Assembly: GCF_023277115.1 (NCBI RefSeq)
Contig: NZ_JALQCS010000001.1
Span: 2,350,001 to 2,414,000 of the forward strand
Direction of reading: 5' to 3'
Source: Acidithiobacillus acidisediminis
GTDB lineage: Bacteria; Pseudomonadota; Gammaproteobacteria; Acidithiobacillales; Acidithiobacillaceae
Length of the DNA stretch: 64,000 nt
A program made the translations under genes and the position numbers. How positions within the stretch are numbered: position 1 is the stretch's first letter; every line of letters starts with the position of its first letter. Below the pieces are notes generated by a model. The model saw only the letters and a list, made by a program, of their open reading frames with translations, was not told where the DNA came from and did no database searches. Of this stretch, positions 1 through 9,542 are shown piece by piece.

Positions 1-488
1 TGTCGATTGCCGCCGCCAACCTGTTCACCCGCAATATTTACCGTGCATATATTCGCCCTAACTGTGATGCACGACAGGAAACGCAAGTCGCAAAACTGGT
101 TTCTCTGGTGGTGAAATTTGGTGCCCTTTTGTTTATTTTGCTGCTCCCCATGCATTTTGCCATCCAATTGCAACTCTTGGGTGGTGTCCTGATCTTACAA
201 ACCCTGCCTGCGATCGTCGGTGGTATTTATACACGCTGGTTTGATCCTCGGGCATTGCTCCTGGCTTGGGCCATTGCCCTGGCTTGGGCAATTTGGGCCG
301 CATCGCTGACCGGCTTTCAAAAGTCGGGCTACGCGTTGCATCTGTTGGGGTGGGTGATCCCCGGGTATATTGGCTTGTATGCATTGCTACTGAATTTTTT
401 GGTGGCGTCTCTTGCTACGCTGGCCCTGCGTGCGAGCGGGCGTCATTCCGTACGTGACCATACCGATACCGCGGCCTATCGAGAGTAA
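1..488 (+). CDS. Sodium:solute symporter family permease, C-terminal part
   Basis: The frame is open from the window edge and ends at 488, giving about 161 residues. It starts with SIAAANLFTRNIYRAYI, the well-conserved intracellular segment of solute:sodium symporters, and continues with about four hydrophobic helices, including the motif LQTLPAIVGGIYTRWFDPRA. This is the end of an SSS-family importer of the monocarboxylate/acetate/proline permease type. The substrate cannot be read from this part. The N-terminal helices lie outside the window. Confidence 0.8.
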   Translation, partial: SIAAANLFTRNIYRAYIRPNCDARQETQVAKLVSLVVKFGALLFILLLPMHFAIQLQLLGGVLILQTLPAIVGGIYTRWFDPRALLLAWAIALAWAIWAASLTGFQKSGYALHLLGWVIPGYIGLYALLLNFLVASLATLALRASGRHSVRDHTDTAAYRE

Positions 489-498
489 AAGTTTGCGC

Positions 499-527
499 TT
501 GACAATGGCTATCCACCCCCGAACAAT
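499..527 (+). promoter_or_regulatory. Candidate sigma-70 promoter for folD
   Basis: A perfect -35 hexamer TTGACA at 499-504 is followed after 17 bases by AACAAT at 522-527 (4 of 6 matches to the -10 consensus). It lies in the 137-base gap between the symporter gene and folD. Predicted from sequence only. Confidence 0.35.
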
Positions 528-625
528 CTCGATCACTATTCCATACCTTACCCATAGAGGGATTGCATGCACGCCCTAGATCGCCCACTTGCTCCGCGCC
601 TTCCGGTTTCTGAGGAGGTCGGCAA

Positions 626-1489
626 ATGACCGCGATCCGAATCGATGGCAAGGCGGTTGCGCAACGGCTGCGCGAGCAAAGCAGGGGTGCGGTGGAAGCC
701 TTCCGCGCCCGGCATGATCGGGCACCCGGCCTTGCCGTGATTCTGGTGGGCACCGATCCCGCCTCGCAGATCTACGTACAACACAAGCAAAACGCCTGCA
801 AACAGGTGGGTATCGAGTCCCATGCTCAAATTCTCGCCGGCGATAGCGACCCCGCACAGTTACTGGCGGAAATTGCGCGTTGCAATGCCGATGATCATAT
901 CGATGGCATTCTGGTTCAGCTCCCTTTGCCCGCACAGTTCGACGCCGAGGCGATGATTGAAGCCATCTCCGTCCACAAGGATGTCGATGGATTCCATCCC
1001 TACAATGTCGGGCGCTTGGCGTTGCGTGCGCCCACCCTGCGCTCCTGTACCCCCGCCGGGATCATGACGCTGCTGGCGGAATATCAAGTCCCGGTCAAAG
1101 GGCGGGAAGCGGTCATTGTTGGCGCCTCCAACATCGTCGGGCGGCCCATGGCGCTGGAATTGTTGTTGGCGGGAGCGACGGTAACGGTTTGTCATCGCTT
1201 TACCGAAAATCTTGCCGCCCATGTCGAGCGCGCCGATATTGTTGTCGCTGCGGCGGGCAAGCCAGGACTGATTCGTGGATCGTGGATCAAACCGGGAGCA
1301 GCGGTGATTGATGTCGGCATCAATCGTTTGGCAGATGGGAGCTTGGCCGGAGATGTCGAGTTTGCCGAAGCGGCGGAGCGCGCGGGATGGATCACCCCGG
1401 TCCCCGGCGGCGTTGGCCCGATGACCGTCGCCACGCTGCTCCAAAACACCGTGCATGCCGCGCAAACACGTCTCGAGGGCAAGGTATGA
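626..1489 (+). CDS. folD: Bifunctional methylenetetrahydrofolate dehydrogenase/cyclohydrolase FolD
   Basis: A 287-residue protein of normal FolD length that interconverts 5,10-methylene-THF and 10-formyl-THF in the cytoplasm, using NADP. The catalytic Tyr50 and Lys54 (YVQHK), the QLPLP motif near 98-102, KDVDGFHP near 118-125 and the nucleotide-binding GASNIVGRP at 166-174 are all present. The ATG at 626 follows the strong ribosome site GAGGAGG. Its stop overlaps the ppk1 start (ATGA), so the two are likely co-translated. It feeds one-carbon units to purine, methionine and formyl-Met synthesis. Confidence 0.97.
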   Translation: MTAIRIDGKAVAQRLREQSRGAVEAFRARHDRAPGLAVILVGTDPASQIYVQHKQNACKQVGIESHAQILAGDSDPAQLLAEIARCNADDHIDGILVQLPLPAQFDAEAMIEAISVHKDVDGFHPYNVGRLALRAPTLRSCTPAGIMTLLAEYQVPVKGREAVIVGASNIVGRPMALELLLAGATVTVCHRFTENLAAHVERADIVVAAAGKPGLIRGSWIKPGAAVIDVGINRLADGSLAGDVEFAEAAERAGWITPVPGGVGPMTVATLLQNTVHAAQTRLEGKV

Positions 1490-3567
1490 CGGAGACCCCT
1501 ACCCCCTCTCTCAGCGACCCCAGTCTCTATTTCAATCGTGACCTGAGCATCCTGGAATTCAATCGTCGCGTCCTCGCCCTCGCCGATGATGATCAGATCC
1601 CCCTGCTGGAACGATTGCGTTTTCTCACCATCGTCTCCAGCAATCTTGATGAATTCTTTGAAGTGCGTTTTGCTGGGGTCATGCAGCGGCGCAAATATGG
1701 TGCTGGCCCCCTGGGTCCGGATGGTTTGGGTCCGGAAGAGGAAATGCGAGCCGTATCGGCGGTGGCCCATCAAATCATTGCCGCACAATACCGATGCTTG
1801 AATGAACGGCTCATTCCCGCCCTCAGTTCTGAGGGAATTCACTTGCTGCGTCGGCGCGAATGGAAGGCGGCACAGAAACGCTGGGTGGCGGAGTATTTTC
1901 GCGCCGAGGTTCAGCCGCTTCTAACGCCGTTGAGTCTGGATCCGGCGCATCCCTTTCCCAAGGTCCAGAATAAGGGACTGAATTTTGCCATCGTGTTGGA
2001 AGGGGATGACGCCTACGGCCGGCACAGCCCCATCGCCATCGTACAGGCGCCCCGCATTCTGCCCCGCATCATCCAATTACCCAAGGAAATCGCAGGAGCG
2101 ACGGATTTTGTCTTCCTCTCCTCGGTAATCCACGAAAACATCGATAGCCTGTTCCCGGGCTTGGAAGTCAAGGGCTTCTATCAGTTCCGCGTTACGCGCA
2201 ACAGCGAGCTTTTTGTCGATGAGGAAGAAGTCGACAATTTACTCGATGCGATTGCCGACGAACTCACTACCCGGCCTTTTGGCGAAGCCGTGCGCTTGGA
2301 GGTGGCCAATAACTGCCCCCCTGCCGTCTACGAATATCTCTTGCGCCATTTTGACCTGGGGGCAGAAAACCTCTACACCTTGAGCGGTCCAGTCAATCTC
2401 TCCCGCATGGCGGCCATCATCGACATGGTGCCCCGCCCGGATCTGCTCTATCCCACCTTCCTGCCCGGAACGCCAGACCGTTGCCTGCGCAGTGAAGAAA
2501 TCTTTACCCAACTGCAGCGTGGCCCACTCCTGCTCCATCACCCCTACCAGAGCTTCTCGCCGGTGATCGATTTTGTGCGTCAGGCCGCCGCCGATCCGCG
2601 GGTATTGGGCATCAAGCAAACCCTCTATCGCACGACGAACGATTCCGCCATCATCCAGGCCCTCATGGATGCTGCCGTGGCAGGCAAGCAGGTAACGGCG
2701 GTAATCGAACTCAAGGCGCGCTTCGATGAAGCCAACAACATTCATCTTGCGGAGGAGCTGGAGAGCGTTGGCGTACAGGTAGTTTATGGCGTCGTCAAAC
2801 ATAAGGTCCATGCCAAGATGATCCTCGTCCTGCGGCGTGAGGACGATGGTCTGCGCCTCTATGGTCATTTAGGGACGGGCAATTATCATCCTCGCAATGC
2901 CCGTATCTATACCGATTTCAGCCTCCTGACCGCAGATCCGACCATTACCGCAGATATGAATGCCTTGTTCATGCATATCACCGGGATTGGTCAGGCGCCG
3001 CGTCTGAAGCAACTGCTGCAAAGCCCCTTCACGCTGTTCAGCGGCATGCGCGAACGGATTGCGGCGGAAACAGCCCTCGGTCCGCGCGGACGCATTCTCA
3101 TCCGCGTCAATGCTCTCATCGATCCTGATTTGATTGGCGATCTTTATCAGGCTTCCCAGGCCGGCGTAAAGATTGATCTCATCGTCCGGGGCGCATGTGC
3201 CCTCCGACCGGGGATCCCGGGTGTATCAGAGAATATTCGCGTCATTTCCGTTGTGGGTCGCTTCTTGGAGCACAGCCGGGTATTTTATTTCGGCGGCAAC
3301 GGGAGCCCGGAGATCTGGATTTCCAGCGCTGACTGGATGGGGCGGAATTTGTTCCGGCGCCTGGAGGTTGCCGTTCCAATCCGCGACCCGGACCTCAAAA
3401 AACGTATTCAGCGGGAGGGCTTGGACTACTATCTCAAGGATCACTGCAACGCCTGGGAGATGCACAGCGATGGTAGCTACCAGTCACTGCGACGTATCGA
3501 TGATGATTGTTTCAGCGCGCAGCAGGCCTTACTGAATCAATACGCGCGAGGGACCAGTGGTGGCTAA
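1486..3567 (+). CDS. ppk1: Polyphosphate kinase 1
   Basis: A 693-residue protein of normal PPK1 length that reversibly polymerises the ATP gamma-phosphate into inorganic polyphosphate. N-terminal [13 protein letters not shown], the central KHKVHAKM segment whose His442 matches the autophosphorylated histidine, and [19 protein letters not shown] are typical of the family. I place the start at the ATG that overlaps the folD stop; an upstream in-frame extension lies inside folD. The next two genes overlap it in turn, and the fourth gene carries a polyphosphate-binding type CHAD domain. This points to a polyphosphate operon. Confidence 0.97.
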   Translation: MTETPTPSLSDPSLYFNRDLSILEFNRRVLALADDDQIPLLERLRFLTIVSSNLDEFFEVRFAGVMQRRKYGAGPLGPDGLGPEEEMRAVSAVAHQIIAAQYRCLNERLIPALSSEGIHLLRRREWKAAQKRWVAEYFRAEVQPLLTPLSLDPAHPFPKVQNKGLNFAIVLEGDDAYGRHSPIAIVQAPRILPRIIQLPKEIAGATDFVFLSSVIHENIDSLFPGLEVKGFYQFRVTRNSELFVDEEEVDNLLDAIADELTTRPFGEAVRLEVANNCPPAVYEYLLRHFDLGAENLYTLSGPVNLSRMAAIIDMVPRPDLLYPTFLPGTPDRCLRSEEIFTQLQRGPLLLHHPYQSFSPVIDFVRQAAADPRVLGIKQTLYRTTNDSAIIQALMDAAVAGKQVTAVIELKARFDEANNIHLAEELESVGVQVVYGVVKHKVHAKMILVLRREDDGLRLYGHLGTGNYHPRNARIYTDFSLLTADPTITADMNALFMHITGIGQAPRLKQLLQSPFTLFSGMRERIAAETALGPRGRILIRVNALIDPDLIGDLYQASQAGVKIDLIVRGACALRPGIPGVSENIRVISVVGRFLEHSRVFYFGGNGSPEIWISSADWMGRNLFRRLEVAVPIRDPDLKKRIQREGLDYYLKDHCNAWEMHSDGSYQSLRRIDDDCFSAQQALLNQYARGTSGG

Positions 3568-4207
3568 GGAACACTGCCGCATCTTGGTGCTGAATAGCAA
3601 AGGTGGGGCTGGGAAGACCACGCTGTCCACGAATTTGGCCAGCCTTTTGGCACTACGCGGTTCGGTGCTGCTGGCCGATCTCGACCCGCAAGGCTCGAGC
3701 ATTGCCTGGGGCAAAAGGCGCCCCGAAGCGTTGCCGAAAATCGTGCTCATGGACGACCCCGAGCGGGATTTCCGAGGCTATCCCGCCAGCGACTATGTCG
3801 TTTTCGATGCGCCCGCGGGGCTCAAACGTAGTCGTTTGGAGGATATGCTGGGAGAAGTCGAGGTCCTGCTGGTACCCATTACCCCATCCCCCTTCGATAT
3901 AGACGCCAGCAAGCTCTTTCTGCAACGTCTGGACGAAATCAAACGCTTTCGCAAAGGCAAGGTACGCATGGGCGTAGTTGCCAACCGCGTCAAGATGCGC
4001 AGCCAGGCGGAAAGGCTCCTGACGCAGTTTTTGCAGGAGCTCGATCTCCCCTTGGTGGCCACCCTGCACGACAGCCAGATCTACGTACGCGCCGCCCTGC
4101 AGGGCACTGGCTTGGCAGACCTGCGCGCCGCCGAGGCACGCAAGGAATTGCCGCAGTGGGCGCGAATTCTGCGCTTCGTGCAAACGGGAGAACTCTATGG
4201 AGCGTGA
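3557..4207 (+). CDS. ParA/MinD-type P-loop ATPase
   Basis: A 216-residue protein with a deviant Walker A motif NSKGGAGKTTLSTNL near residues 13-27, the switch sequence ADLDPQGSS near 40-48 and VVFDAPAG near 80-87. These are the marks of ParA-family ATPases that position DNA or protein cargo. It is short and solitary, with no ParB partner next to it, and resembles the VirC1/orphan ParA group. The start is GTG at 3557 (or 3560), inside the end of ppk1, and its stop lies inside the next gene. The location suggests a role in placing polyphosphate granules or a complex of the neighbours, but that is inference. Confidence 0.85.
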   Translation: MVAKEHCRILVLNSKGGAGKTTLSTNLASLLALRGSVLLADLDPQGSSIAWGKRRPEALPKIVLMDDPERDFRGYPASDYVVFDAPAGLKRSRLEDMLGEVEVLLVPITPSPFDIDASKLFLQRLDEIKRFRKGKVRMGVVANRVKMRSQAERLLTQFLQELDLPLVATLHDSQIYVRAALQGTGLADLRAAEARKELPQWARILRFVQTGELYGA

Positions 4208-5657
4208 GATCAAACTCGAAGTCCTCCATCCCGAGCTGTGGCAGGAAATCCTTCTCCATCCGCTGATTGAACTGGACAAGACGCCCGCGCAAAAGCTGCA
4301 CGCAATCTATTACGACAGTGCAGATGGGGCCTTGCGCGCAGCCGGGATCGCCTATCGGGTCCGTCGGGAAGGACGACGCTGGGTGGCAACGGTGAAGCTG
4401 GCCGGGACTGCCGAGGGGGGATTGCACCAGCGTCCAGAGTGGAACGTCGCAGTACGCAAGCACGATCCTGATCTGCAGATCTTTGATGCCGAACCACTCA
4501 AAACCTTGCTCGCGCCCTTTTTGGGCCTGCACTTGCTGCCGGTATTGGAAACCGTCTTCCAGCGGCGAGAGAAAGAAATTTCCTATCACAGTGCGCGGAT
4601 CTTGCTCGCGGCGGATTGGGGGAAAATCCGGGCTGCGGGAAAGACACAGCTCATTCACGAGATCGAGCTCGAGCTTGCCGAGGGAGAGCTTGCCGATTTA
4701 TTGCAATTGGCCAGTGCGCTCTGCGCTAGTTTGCCACTCTGCCCCGATGACGCCAGCAAGCTCGCGCGGGGTATGGCCCTGCTGGGGGAAGCCGCGCGCG
4801 TCGACACGTCGAAGGTACCTGTCCTGCGCGGACGCGCGGCAGCCGGGAGCACACTCAGCGCGGTCCTGATCGCGGCAGCACACAGCATCCTCAGTGGCCT
4901 GGTCCAGCGGCAAATGGATAGCAGAACCGACTTGCATGCCCTACGTAAGGAGGTGCGTGCCCTGCGTGCCCTGCTGCGCTTTTGCAAGGGTATGGACCCT
5001 GACGACCGACTACGTGGGGTGCGCAACGGCCTTGCGGTATGGTTTCATGAACAAAGTTTGCAGCGCGACGTTGATTCCCTCGCCGAACACTGGGTGGCTA
5101 TTGCCCCGCGCCTCGGGCAAATCTCCAGCCCCTTACCAGAGACATTATCCTATTCTCGCCTGTCTGGCCGCGACCCGCGGGTAGATTCCCGCGCACGTCT
5201 AGCCGCAGAACTCCTCGTCCTCTGGTCTCAACTCTTGCGCCATCCCTTGGCCGACGACGAAACCGTACGCAGCTATGTGGAAGAGCGATTGCAGCGCATG
5301 GACGAACATTTGACCTACGTAGATCCCGAGCAGGTCGCCGAATTTCATCGCCTACGTATCGCCCTCAAGACGCTGCGCGATGTGCTACTGTCTTTGCAGG
5401 AACTGTGGCCAGCTAAGGATACCAAGCCTTATACCAAAGCCCTGCATGCCGTACTCGAGATCGTCGGCATGATCCGGGATGCACAGATCGCACAACAACA
5501 CCTGCCGCAACTAATCAGCGGCGGCAATGCTGCGAGCGACTTGGCCTTTCATGCCGGAATTTTGCTCGGTTATTTACAGGCGCGACGGGAACGGGAGAGC
5601 AAGCGCTTGCGCAAACACTGGGAACGCTTTCGCCAGGCCACCCGTCCCTGGACCTGA
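4197..5657 (+). CDS. CYTH and CHAD domain protein
   Basis: A 486-residue cytoplasmic protein. The N-terminal 200 residues are a CYTH (triphosphate tunnel) domain, shown by the ExExK signature at residues 2-6 (EREIK) and alternating charged strands. Residues about 215-480 form a helical CHAD domain rich in Arg, Lys and His, including LHALRKEVRALRALLRF and HRLRIALKTLRD. CYTH domains hydrolyse triphosphates, in some cases inorganic tripolyphosphate. CHAD domains bind polyphosphate and are found on polyphosphate granules. Linkage to ppk1 two genes upstream supports polyphosphate metabolism here. Confidence 0.9.
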   Translation: MEREIKLEVLHPELWQEILLHPLIELDKTPAQKLHAIYYDSADGALRAAGIAYRVRREGRRWVATVKLAGTAEGGLHQRPEWNVAVRKHDPDLQIFDAEPLKTLLAPFLGLHLLPVLETVFQRREKEISYHSARILLAADWGKIRAAGKTQLIHEIELELAEGELADLLQLASALCASLPLCPDDASKLARGMALLGEAARVDTSKVPVLRGRAAAGSTLSAVLIAAAHSILSGLVQRQMDSRTDLHALRKEVRALRALLRFCKGMDPDDRLRGVRNGLAVWFHEQSLQRDVDSLAEHWVAIAPRLGQISSPLPETLSYSRLSGRDPRVDSRARLAAELLVLWSQLLRHPLADDETVRSYVEERLQRMDEHLTYVDPEQVAEFHRLRIALKTLRDVLLSLQELWPAKDTKPYTKALHAVLEIVGMIRDAQIAQQHLPQLISGGNAASDLAFHAGILLGYLQARRERESKRLRKHWERFRQATRPWT

Positions 5658-5672
5658 GCGGAACACAGGACC

Positions 5673-5975
5673 TCAGCAGTCGTCCAGACCTTCCCGTATG
5701 CGCTCGACCCGGCGTGCCAACAGGGCGATATGGTGCGCCAGACAATATTCGTCATGGCTCACTTCCCACTCCCGCGCCTGCTCCTCGTCGACCTGGAGAT
5801 CTGCACAGAGTTTGCGCAACGCCTCACAGTTGTTGCTGTCGAATAAAAATCCAGCTAGTTCAGTCACTTGATCATTCTTGTTGTTCGCACCCAGGACTGC
5901 ATAGGCCGCATCCAGGCATGTATCGTCTCTTCTGGCCAAGGCCTGTTGTAATGTCTCGTCCCCTTCGATCTTCAT
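5673..5975 (-). CDS. Small acidic protein of unknown function
   Basis: A 100-residue protein I do not recognise. It has no signal peptide or membrane helix, is rich in Asp, Glu and Leu, looks mainly helical and has scattered cysteines (DDTCLDA, SNNCEALRKLCADL, HDEYCLAHH, final Cys). I choose the ATG at 5975 because AAGGAG stands six bases before it; the ATG two codons earlier directly abuts that ribosome site. It follows pepN closely on the same strand and is likely the last gene of that run. The helical pattern and reading-frame quality make it likely real. Confidence 0.6.
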   Translation of the reverse strand: MKIEGDETLQQALARRDDTCLDAAYAVLGANNKNDQVTELAGFLFDSNNCEALRKLCADLQVDEEQAREWEVSHDEYCLAHHIALLARRVERIREGLDDC

Positions 5976-5995
5976 TTTCATCTCCTTTTGCTTGA

Positions 5996-8599
5996 CTATG
6001 CGAGCGAACGCTCCAGAATTTCCCCCAAATCCCGGGAGAGATTTTTTTTGCTGCGCAAATCTGCCATGGCGGCAAGCATTTTTTCCTGGCGGTTTTTGTC
6101 GTAGCGTCCCCAACGGCTAAAGACCGTGGCCAGGCGTGCGGCCGTCTGCGGGTTCAAATCGTCCAGTCGTCGCAATTGCTGGGCATAGAAGTGATAGCCC
6201 GACCCATCTGTCGCGTGGAATACCGGCAGATTCGCGGCAAAGGCGCCCAGAACGGCACGCACTCGGTTGGGCACGCGCCAGGAAAATGCCGGATGCGACA
6301 AGAGTGCCTCGGCGCGTTGGAGCGTATCTGCCGCTACCCGCCCCAGTTGTAGGGAAAACCAACGATCAACGATGAGCGGATGATGCTGCCACTGTTCATA
6401 AAAATCGTCGAGCAGGGCTTGGGCATCGTAGTCTGGAGTAAAGGTTAGCAGCTGTAGCGCCGCAAGCCGGTCGGTCATGTTGTCCGCAGACCGGTACTGG
6501 CTCTCGGCCCAGGCACGTGCCTGGTCTCCCTTGTCGCCAGCCAAGGCATAATACAAGGCCAGATTGCGCAAACGACGCGCGCCCATGGCACGACCATCGC
6601 GCCGGTATGGTGCCGCCAGCCCTTGATAGAGACGTGCCCAGTCACCGCCAAATTCCGTACCCAGTTGCGACCGCAGCGCCTCCCGCGCTCGGTGAATGCC
6701 GTCCACATCGACACAATCCATCTGCTGTCCAATGGCCTCTTCTGTCGGTAGGCTCAAGAGCTCGGCGGTGAACGCCGGATCCTGCTCGGCCTGGGCCAGG
6801 GCAGCAGCAAAGGCCGCGCGCAGTTCCCCTGTCACCGGGGTTGCAGAGGGCTCCTGCACGGCGGACAGGAGCATTTTCTGCGCGATGCGTTGCAAGCTGT
6901 CCCAACGATTGAAGGGATCATCATCGTGTTGCGCGAGAAAGGCATCAACTACCTCCGCATCACTGCGCTTGAGCTGTACCGGCGCGGAAAAGTCGCGCAG
7001 CAAGGAAGGTAGGACCGGCGCAGAAAAGGGGCCAAACACCCAGTCTTGCGCAGCATCTTCGAGGAGAAGCACGGTTTCTCGCTCTCCCGTCGGCAAGAAC
7101 GCCGGGCGTCCATCCGCAAAAAAGAATGCCAGCCGCACCGGGATGGGCACCGGTAGTTTCTTCTCTTGGCCCGGCGTTGCCGGGGTATGCTGCTGCAAAC
7201 GCAGCAGATATCGCCCGGTGCCCGCATCAAAGTGCCCATCTGCTTGCAAACGCGGCGTGCCTGCTTGGGCGTACCAGCGCAAAAAGCCGGAAAGATCGCG
7301 CCCACTGGCCGTGGCAAGGGCATCGAGGAGCTCTTCGATCCGCACCGCCTGCCCATCGTGACGCTGAAAATACAGATCCGTGCCTGCGCGGAATGCCGCT
7401 GCACCGAGCAGGGTGTGCATCATGCGGATCAGTTCTGCCCCTTTCTCATACACGGTGGCCGTGTAGAAGTTGTTGATTTCCTTGTAGGATTCAGGGCGCA
7501 CCGGATGTGCCAGAGCGCTGGCATCCTCGGCAAATTGGGCACTGCGCAAGCGGCGCACATCGCCAATCCGCTGCACGCCGCGAGAATTCATATCGGCAGA
7601 GAATTCCTGATCGCGGAATACCGTCAAGCCTTCCTTGAGGCTCAGTTGAAACCAATCGCGCAGGGTAACGCGATTGCCGGTCCAATTGTGAAAATATTCG
7701 TGCGCAATGACCGATTCGATCCCTTGGTAATCACTATCGGTAGCCGTTTCGGGACTGGCCAGGACATACTTGGAATTGAAGATGTTCAGGCCCTTGTTTT
7801 CCATAGCCCCCATATTGAAGCTGTCCGTGGCAACGATCAGATAGCGATCCAGATCATATTCGCGCCCATAGACCTGCTCATCCCAGGCCATGGCCTTCTG
7901 CAGACTCTGCAGGGCTTGCGCACAGGCATCGCGATCCCGCTCCGCGACATAGAGCTCCAAGCCAACCTGCCGTCCAGACTGGGTAATGAAATGATCCTTG
8001 GCGCAATGAAAATTCCCGGCAACCGCGGCAAAAAGATAGCAGGGCTTGAGAAACGGATCTTCCCAACGAGCCCAATGCCAGCCATCGGGCTCTTCCCCCG
8101 TCGCTATACAGTTGCCGTTAGAGAGCAGAATGGGGCAAGACGATTTCGGCGCGTGCAGAGTGACGGTAAAACGCGCCAGGACATCCGGTCGATCCAAGTA
8201 CCAAGTGATGCGGCGAAACCCCTCCGCCTCGCATTGGGTGAGAAAGACTTCATCTGCGTAATACAGGCCAGATAGAGCGGTATTCGCTTCCGGTTGGATA
8301 TGCACTCGGCTTTCGAGGGTAAAGGCATCCGGAACCGAATGAATCCATAATCTACCATCCTCTAGCGTATATCGATCCGTCGCCAGACTTTCCCCATCCA
8401 GAGACAGGGAGAGCAGTTCCAAGCCTTCTCCATCGAGAAGCAGATCTTGCGTCTGCGGATCCACGCGGCGTACTGAGAGCCGGGAGTGGACCTCCGTCAG
8501 CGTGGGCCGCAGAAAAATATCCAGAGCGACTTGATCAATAGCAAACGGTGCTGGCCGATAGTCCTGACGATGAATGGTGATCGCGCTGGAGTCCATCAT
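5996..8599 (-). CDS. pepN: Aminopeptidase N (M1 family)
   Basis: A zinc metallopeptidase of 867 residues, the usual length of the bacterial PepN group, that removes N-terminal residues from peptides in the cytoplasm. The exopeptidase motif GAMEN and the zinc site HEYFHNW (His300, Glu301, His304), with the third ligand Glu in SLKEGLTVFRDQEF, are intact. The ATG at 8599 overlaps the stop of the preceding gene and has GGAGGG nine bases upstream. A GTG at 8605 is closer than usual to that site. Confidence 0.95.
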   Translation of the reverse strand: MMDSSAITIHRQDYRPAPFAIDQVALDIFLRPTLTEVHSRLSVRRVDPQTQDLLLDGEGLELLSLSLDGESLATDRYTLEDGRLWIHSVPDAFTLESRVHIQPEANTALSGLYYADEVFLTQCEAEGFRRITWYLDRPDVLARFTVTLHAPKSSCPILLSNGNCIATGEEPDGWHWARWEDPFLKPCYLFAAVAGNFHCAKDHFITQSGRQVGLELYVAERDRDACAQALQSLQKAMAWDEQVYGREYDLDRYLIVATDSFNMGAMENKGLNIFNSKYVLASPETATDSDYQGIESVIAHEYFHNWTGNRVTLRDWFQLSLKEGLTVFRDQEFSADMNSRGVQRIGDVRRLRSAQFAEDASALAHPVRPESYKEINNFYTATVYEKGAELIRMMHTLLGAAAFRAGTDLYFQRHDGQAVRIEELLDALATASGRDLSGFLRWYAQAGTPRLQADGHFDAGTGRYLLRLQQHTPATPGQEKKLPVPIPVRLAFFFADGRPAFLPTGERETVLLLEDAAQDWVFGPFSAPVLPSLLRDFSAPVQLKRSDAEVVDAFLAQHDDDPFNRWDSLQRIAQKMLLSAVQEPSATPVTGELRAAFAAALAQAEQDPAFTAELLSLPTEEAIGQQMDCVDVDGIHRAREALRSQLGTEFGGDWARLYQGLAAPYRRDGRAMGARRLRNLALYYALAGDKGDQARAWAESQYRSADNMTDRLAALQLLTFTPDYDAQALLDDFYEQWQHHPLIVDRWFSLQLGRVAADTLQRAEALLSHPAFSWRVPNRVRAVLGAFAANLPVFHATDGSGYHFYAQQLRRLDDLNPQTAARLATVFSRWGRYDKNRQEKMLAAMADLRSKKNLSRDLGEILERSLA

Positions 8600-9441
8600 T
8601 GACACTTACCCTCCGCGTCGAAGCTTCCGATCCCAGAGAGGAACTTGCCCAAATTCTGCGCCATACCATGGCTGATTTCCGCCTTTCCCTTTTTGCTGCA
8701 ATAGAGAATCGTGGGTGTGGCAACCTCACCGCTGTCTTGCAAGAACTGGGTGTTTTTCTGCAGCTCTGCCAATACGGCGGGACTGGGATTGGCATCTGGG
8801 TGAATGGCGCCCTCTTCGGTCTCTGTATTGAACCCCTTTTCATTCTTCGCCATCGCTGCAATCGGGTCCTTGGCCGACAGAATTGCTGCCGCCTTGCCTT
8901 CACTGGAGGGCTTCAAGAAGGCAACGACCACATAGCGCACCCGCAACTTTCCGGCGGCAATCAGGGGTTTGGCATCCTCGTAGAACTTATGGCAGAAGAT
9001 ACAGTTGGGGTCGACAAAGGCAATCAACTCCGGTCCCTTGGTCCCAAGCACGAAAGACTTGGCTTGACTGGCGGTCTGCTCCGCCAGCTGCGCTGCCGGC
9101 TTGGGCTTGGGTAATAGCCCCGCCTCCTCAGCATTCTTGCGAATCACGTTCTCACCCGCGCTGTTGATGATCGCCTGGGCCAGGATCAGATACTTACCAT
9201 CCGGGCTGGCATAGGCAAGGGACTTGTGGCCCTGATCTTCCACCACGATTGCCGTCAATCCGCCTGGCCCAGCCAACACCTTGTCCACCTGGGCCTGATC
9301 GTGGGTGACGGCACTCACCAACTGCTGCGCGGCACTTTTCGAGAGTACCTTACCGGAGCCGTCCTGTCCTGGTACCGGGTGACTCCCTGCACAGCCGGAA
9401 AGAAGCAGGGCGGCGGCTAGGACAAGAACGCGTACACGCAT
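8596..9441 (-). CDS. DsbG/DsbC-like thiol:disulfide interchange lipoprotein
   Basis: A 281-residue exported protein. The N-terminus is a lipoprotein signal (LLLSGC, lipidated Cys17), followed by a dimerisation-like region and a thioredoxin fold with FVDPNCIFCHKF; Cys147 and Cys150 form the CxxC pair. A downstream ATPTIL supplies the cis-proline. This resembles DsbG, a periplasmic isomerase/reductase that rescues oxidised cysteines, but with CIFC rather than CPYC and with a lipid anchor. It is translationally coupled to pepN and lies just downstream of clpB, so a shared protein-quality context is plausible. Confidence 0.82.
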   Translation of the reverse strand: MRVRVLVLAAALLLSGCAGSHPVPGQDGSGKVLSKSAAQQLVSAVTHDQAQVDKVLAGPGGLTAIVVEDQGHKSLAYASPDGKYLILAQAIINSAGENVIRKNAEEAGLLPKPKPAAQLAEQTASQAKSFVLGTKGPELIAFVDPNCIFCHKFYEDAKPLIAAGKLRVRYVVVAFLKPSSEGKAAAILSAKDPIAAMAKNEKGFNTETEEGAIHPDANPSPAVLAELQKNTQFLQDSGEVATPTILYCSKKGKAEISHGMAQNLGKFLSGIGSFDAEGKCQ

Positions 9442-9491
9442 AGGAATACTCCTGGATCACTGGGCAAAAAAGTAATGGCCATCATACGCAA

Positions 9492-9522
9492 TTCGCCCGG
9501 ACTGGCGCCAGTCGCGGGCGAA
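9492..9522 (-). terminator. Hairpin after clpB, weak terminator or palindromic site
   Basis: Arms TTCGCCC (9492-9498) and GGGCGAA (9516-9522) enclose a perfect inner palindrome at 9500-9513 (GACTGGC/GCCAGTC). It lies in the 101-base gap after clpB. No long T tract follows on the reverse strand, so termination is uncertain. Confidence 0.35.
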
Positions 9523-9542
9523 ACTGCCTCTATGACCAAGAA

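Noticed and set aside
7166-8275. A 369-codon open frame antisense to pepN
   Set aside because: pepN has intact zinc and GAMEN motifs on the other strand; the antisense product has no domain.
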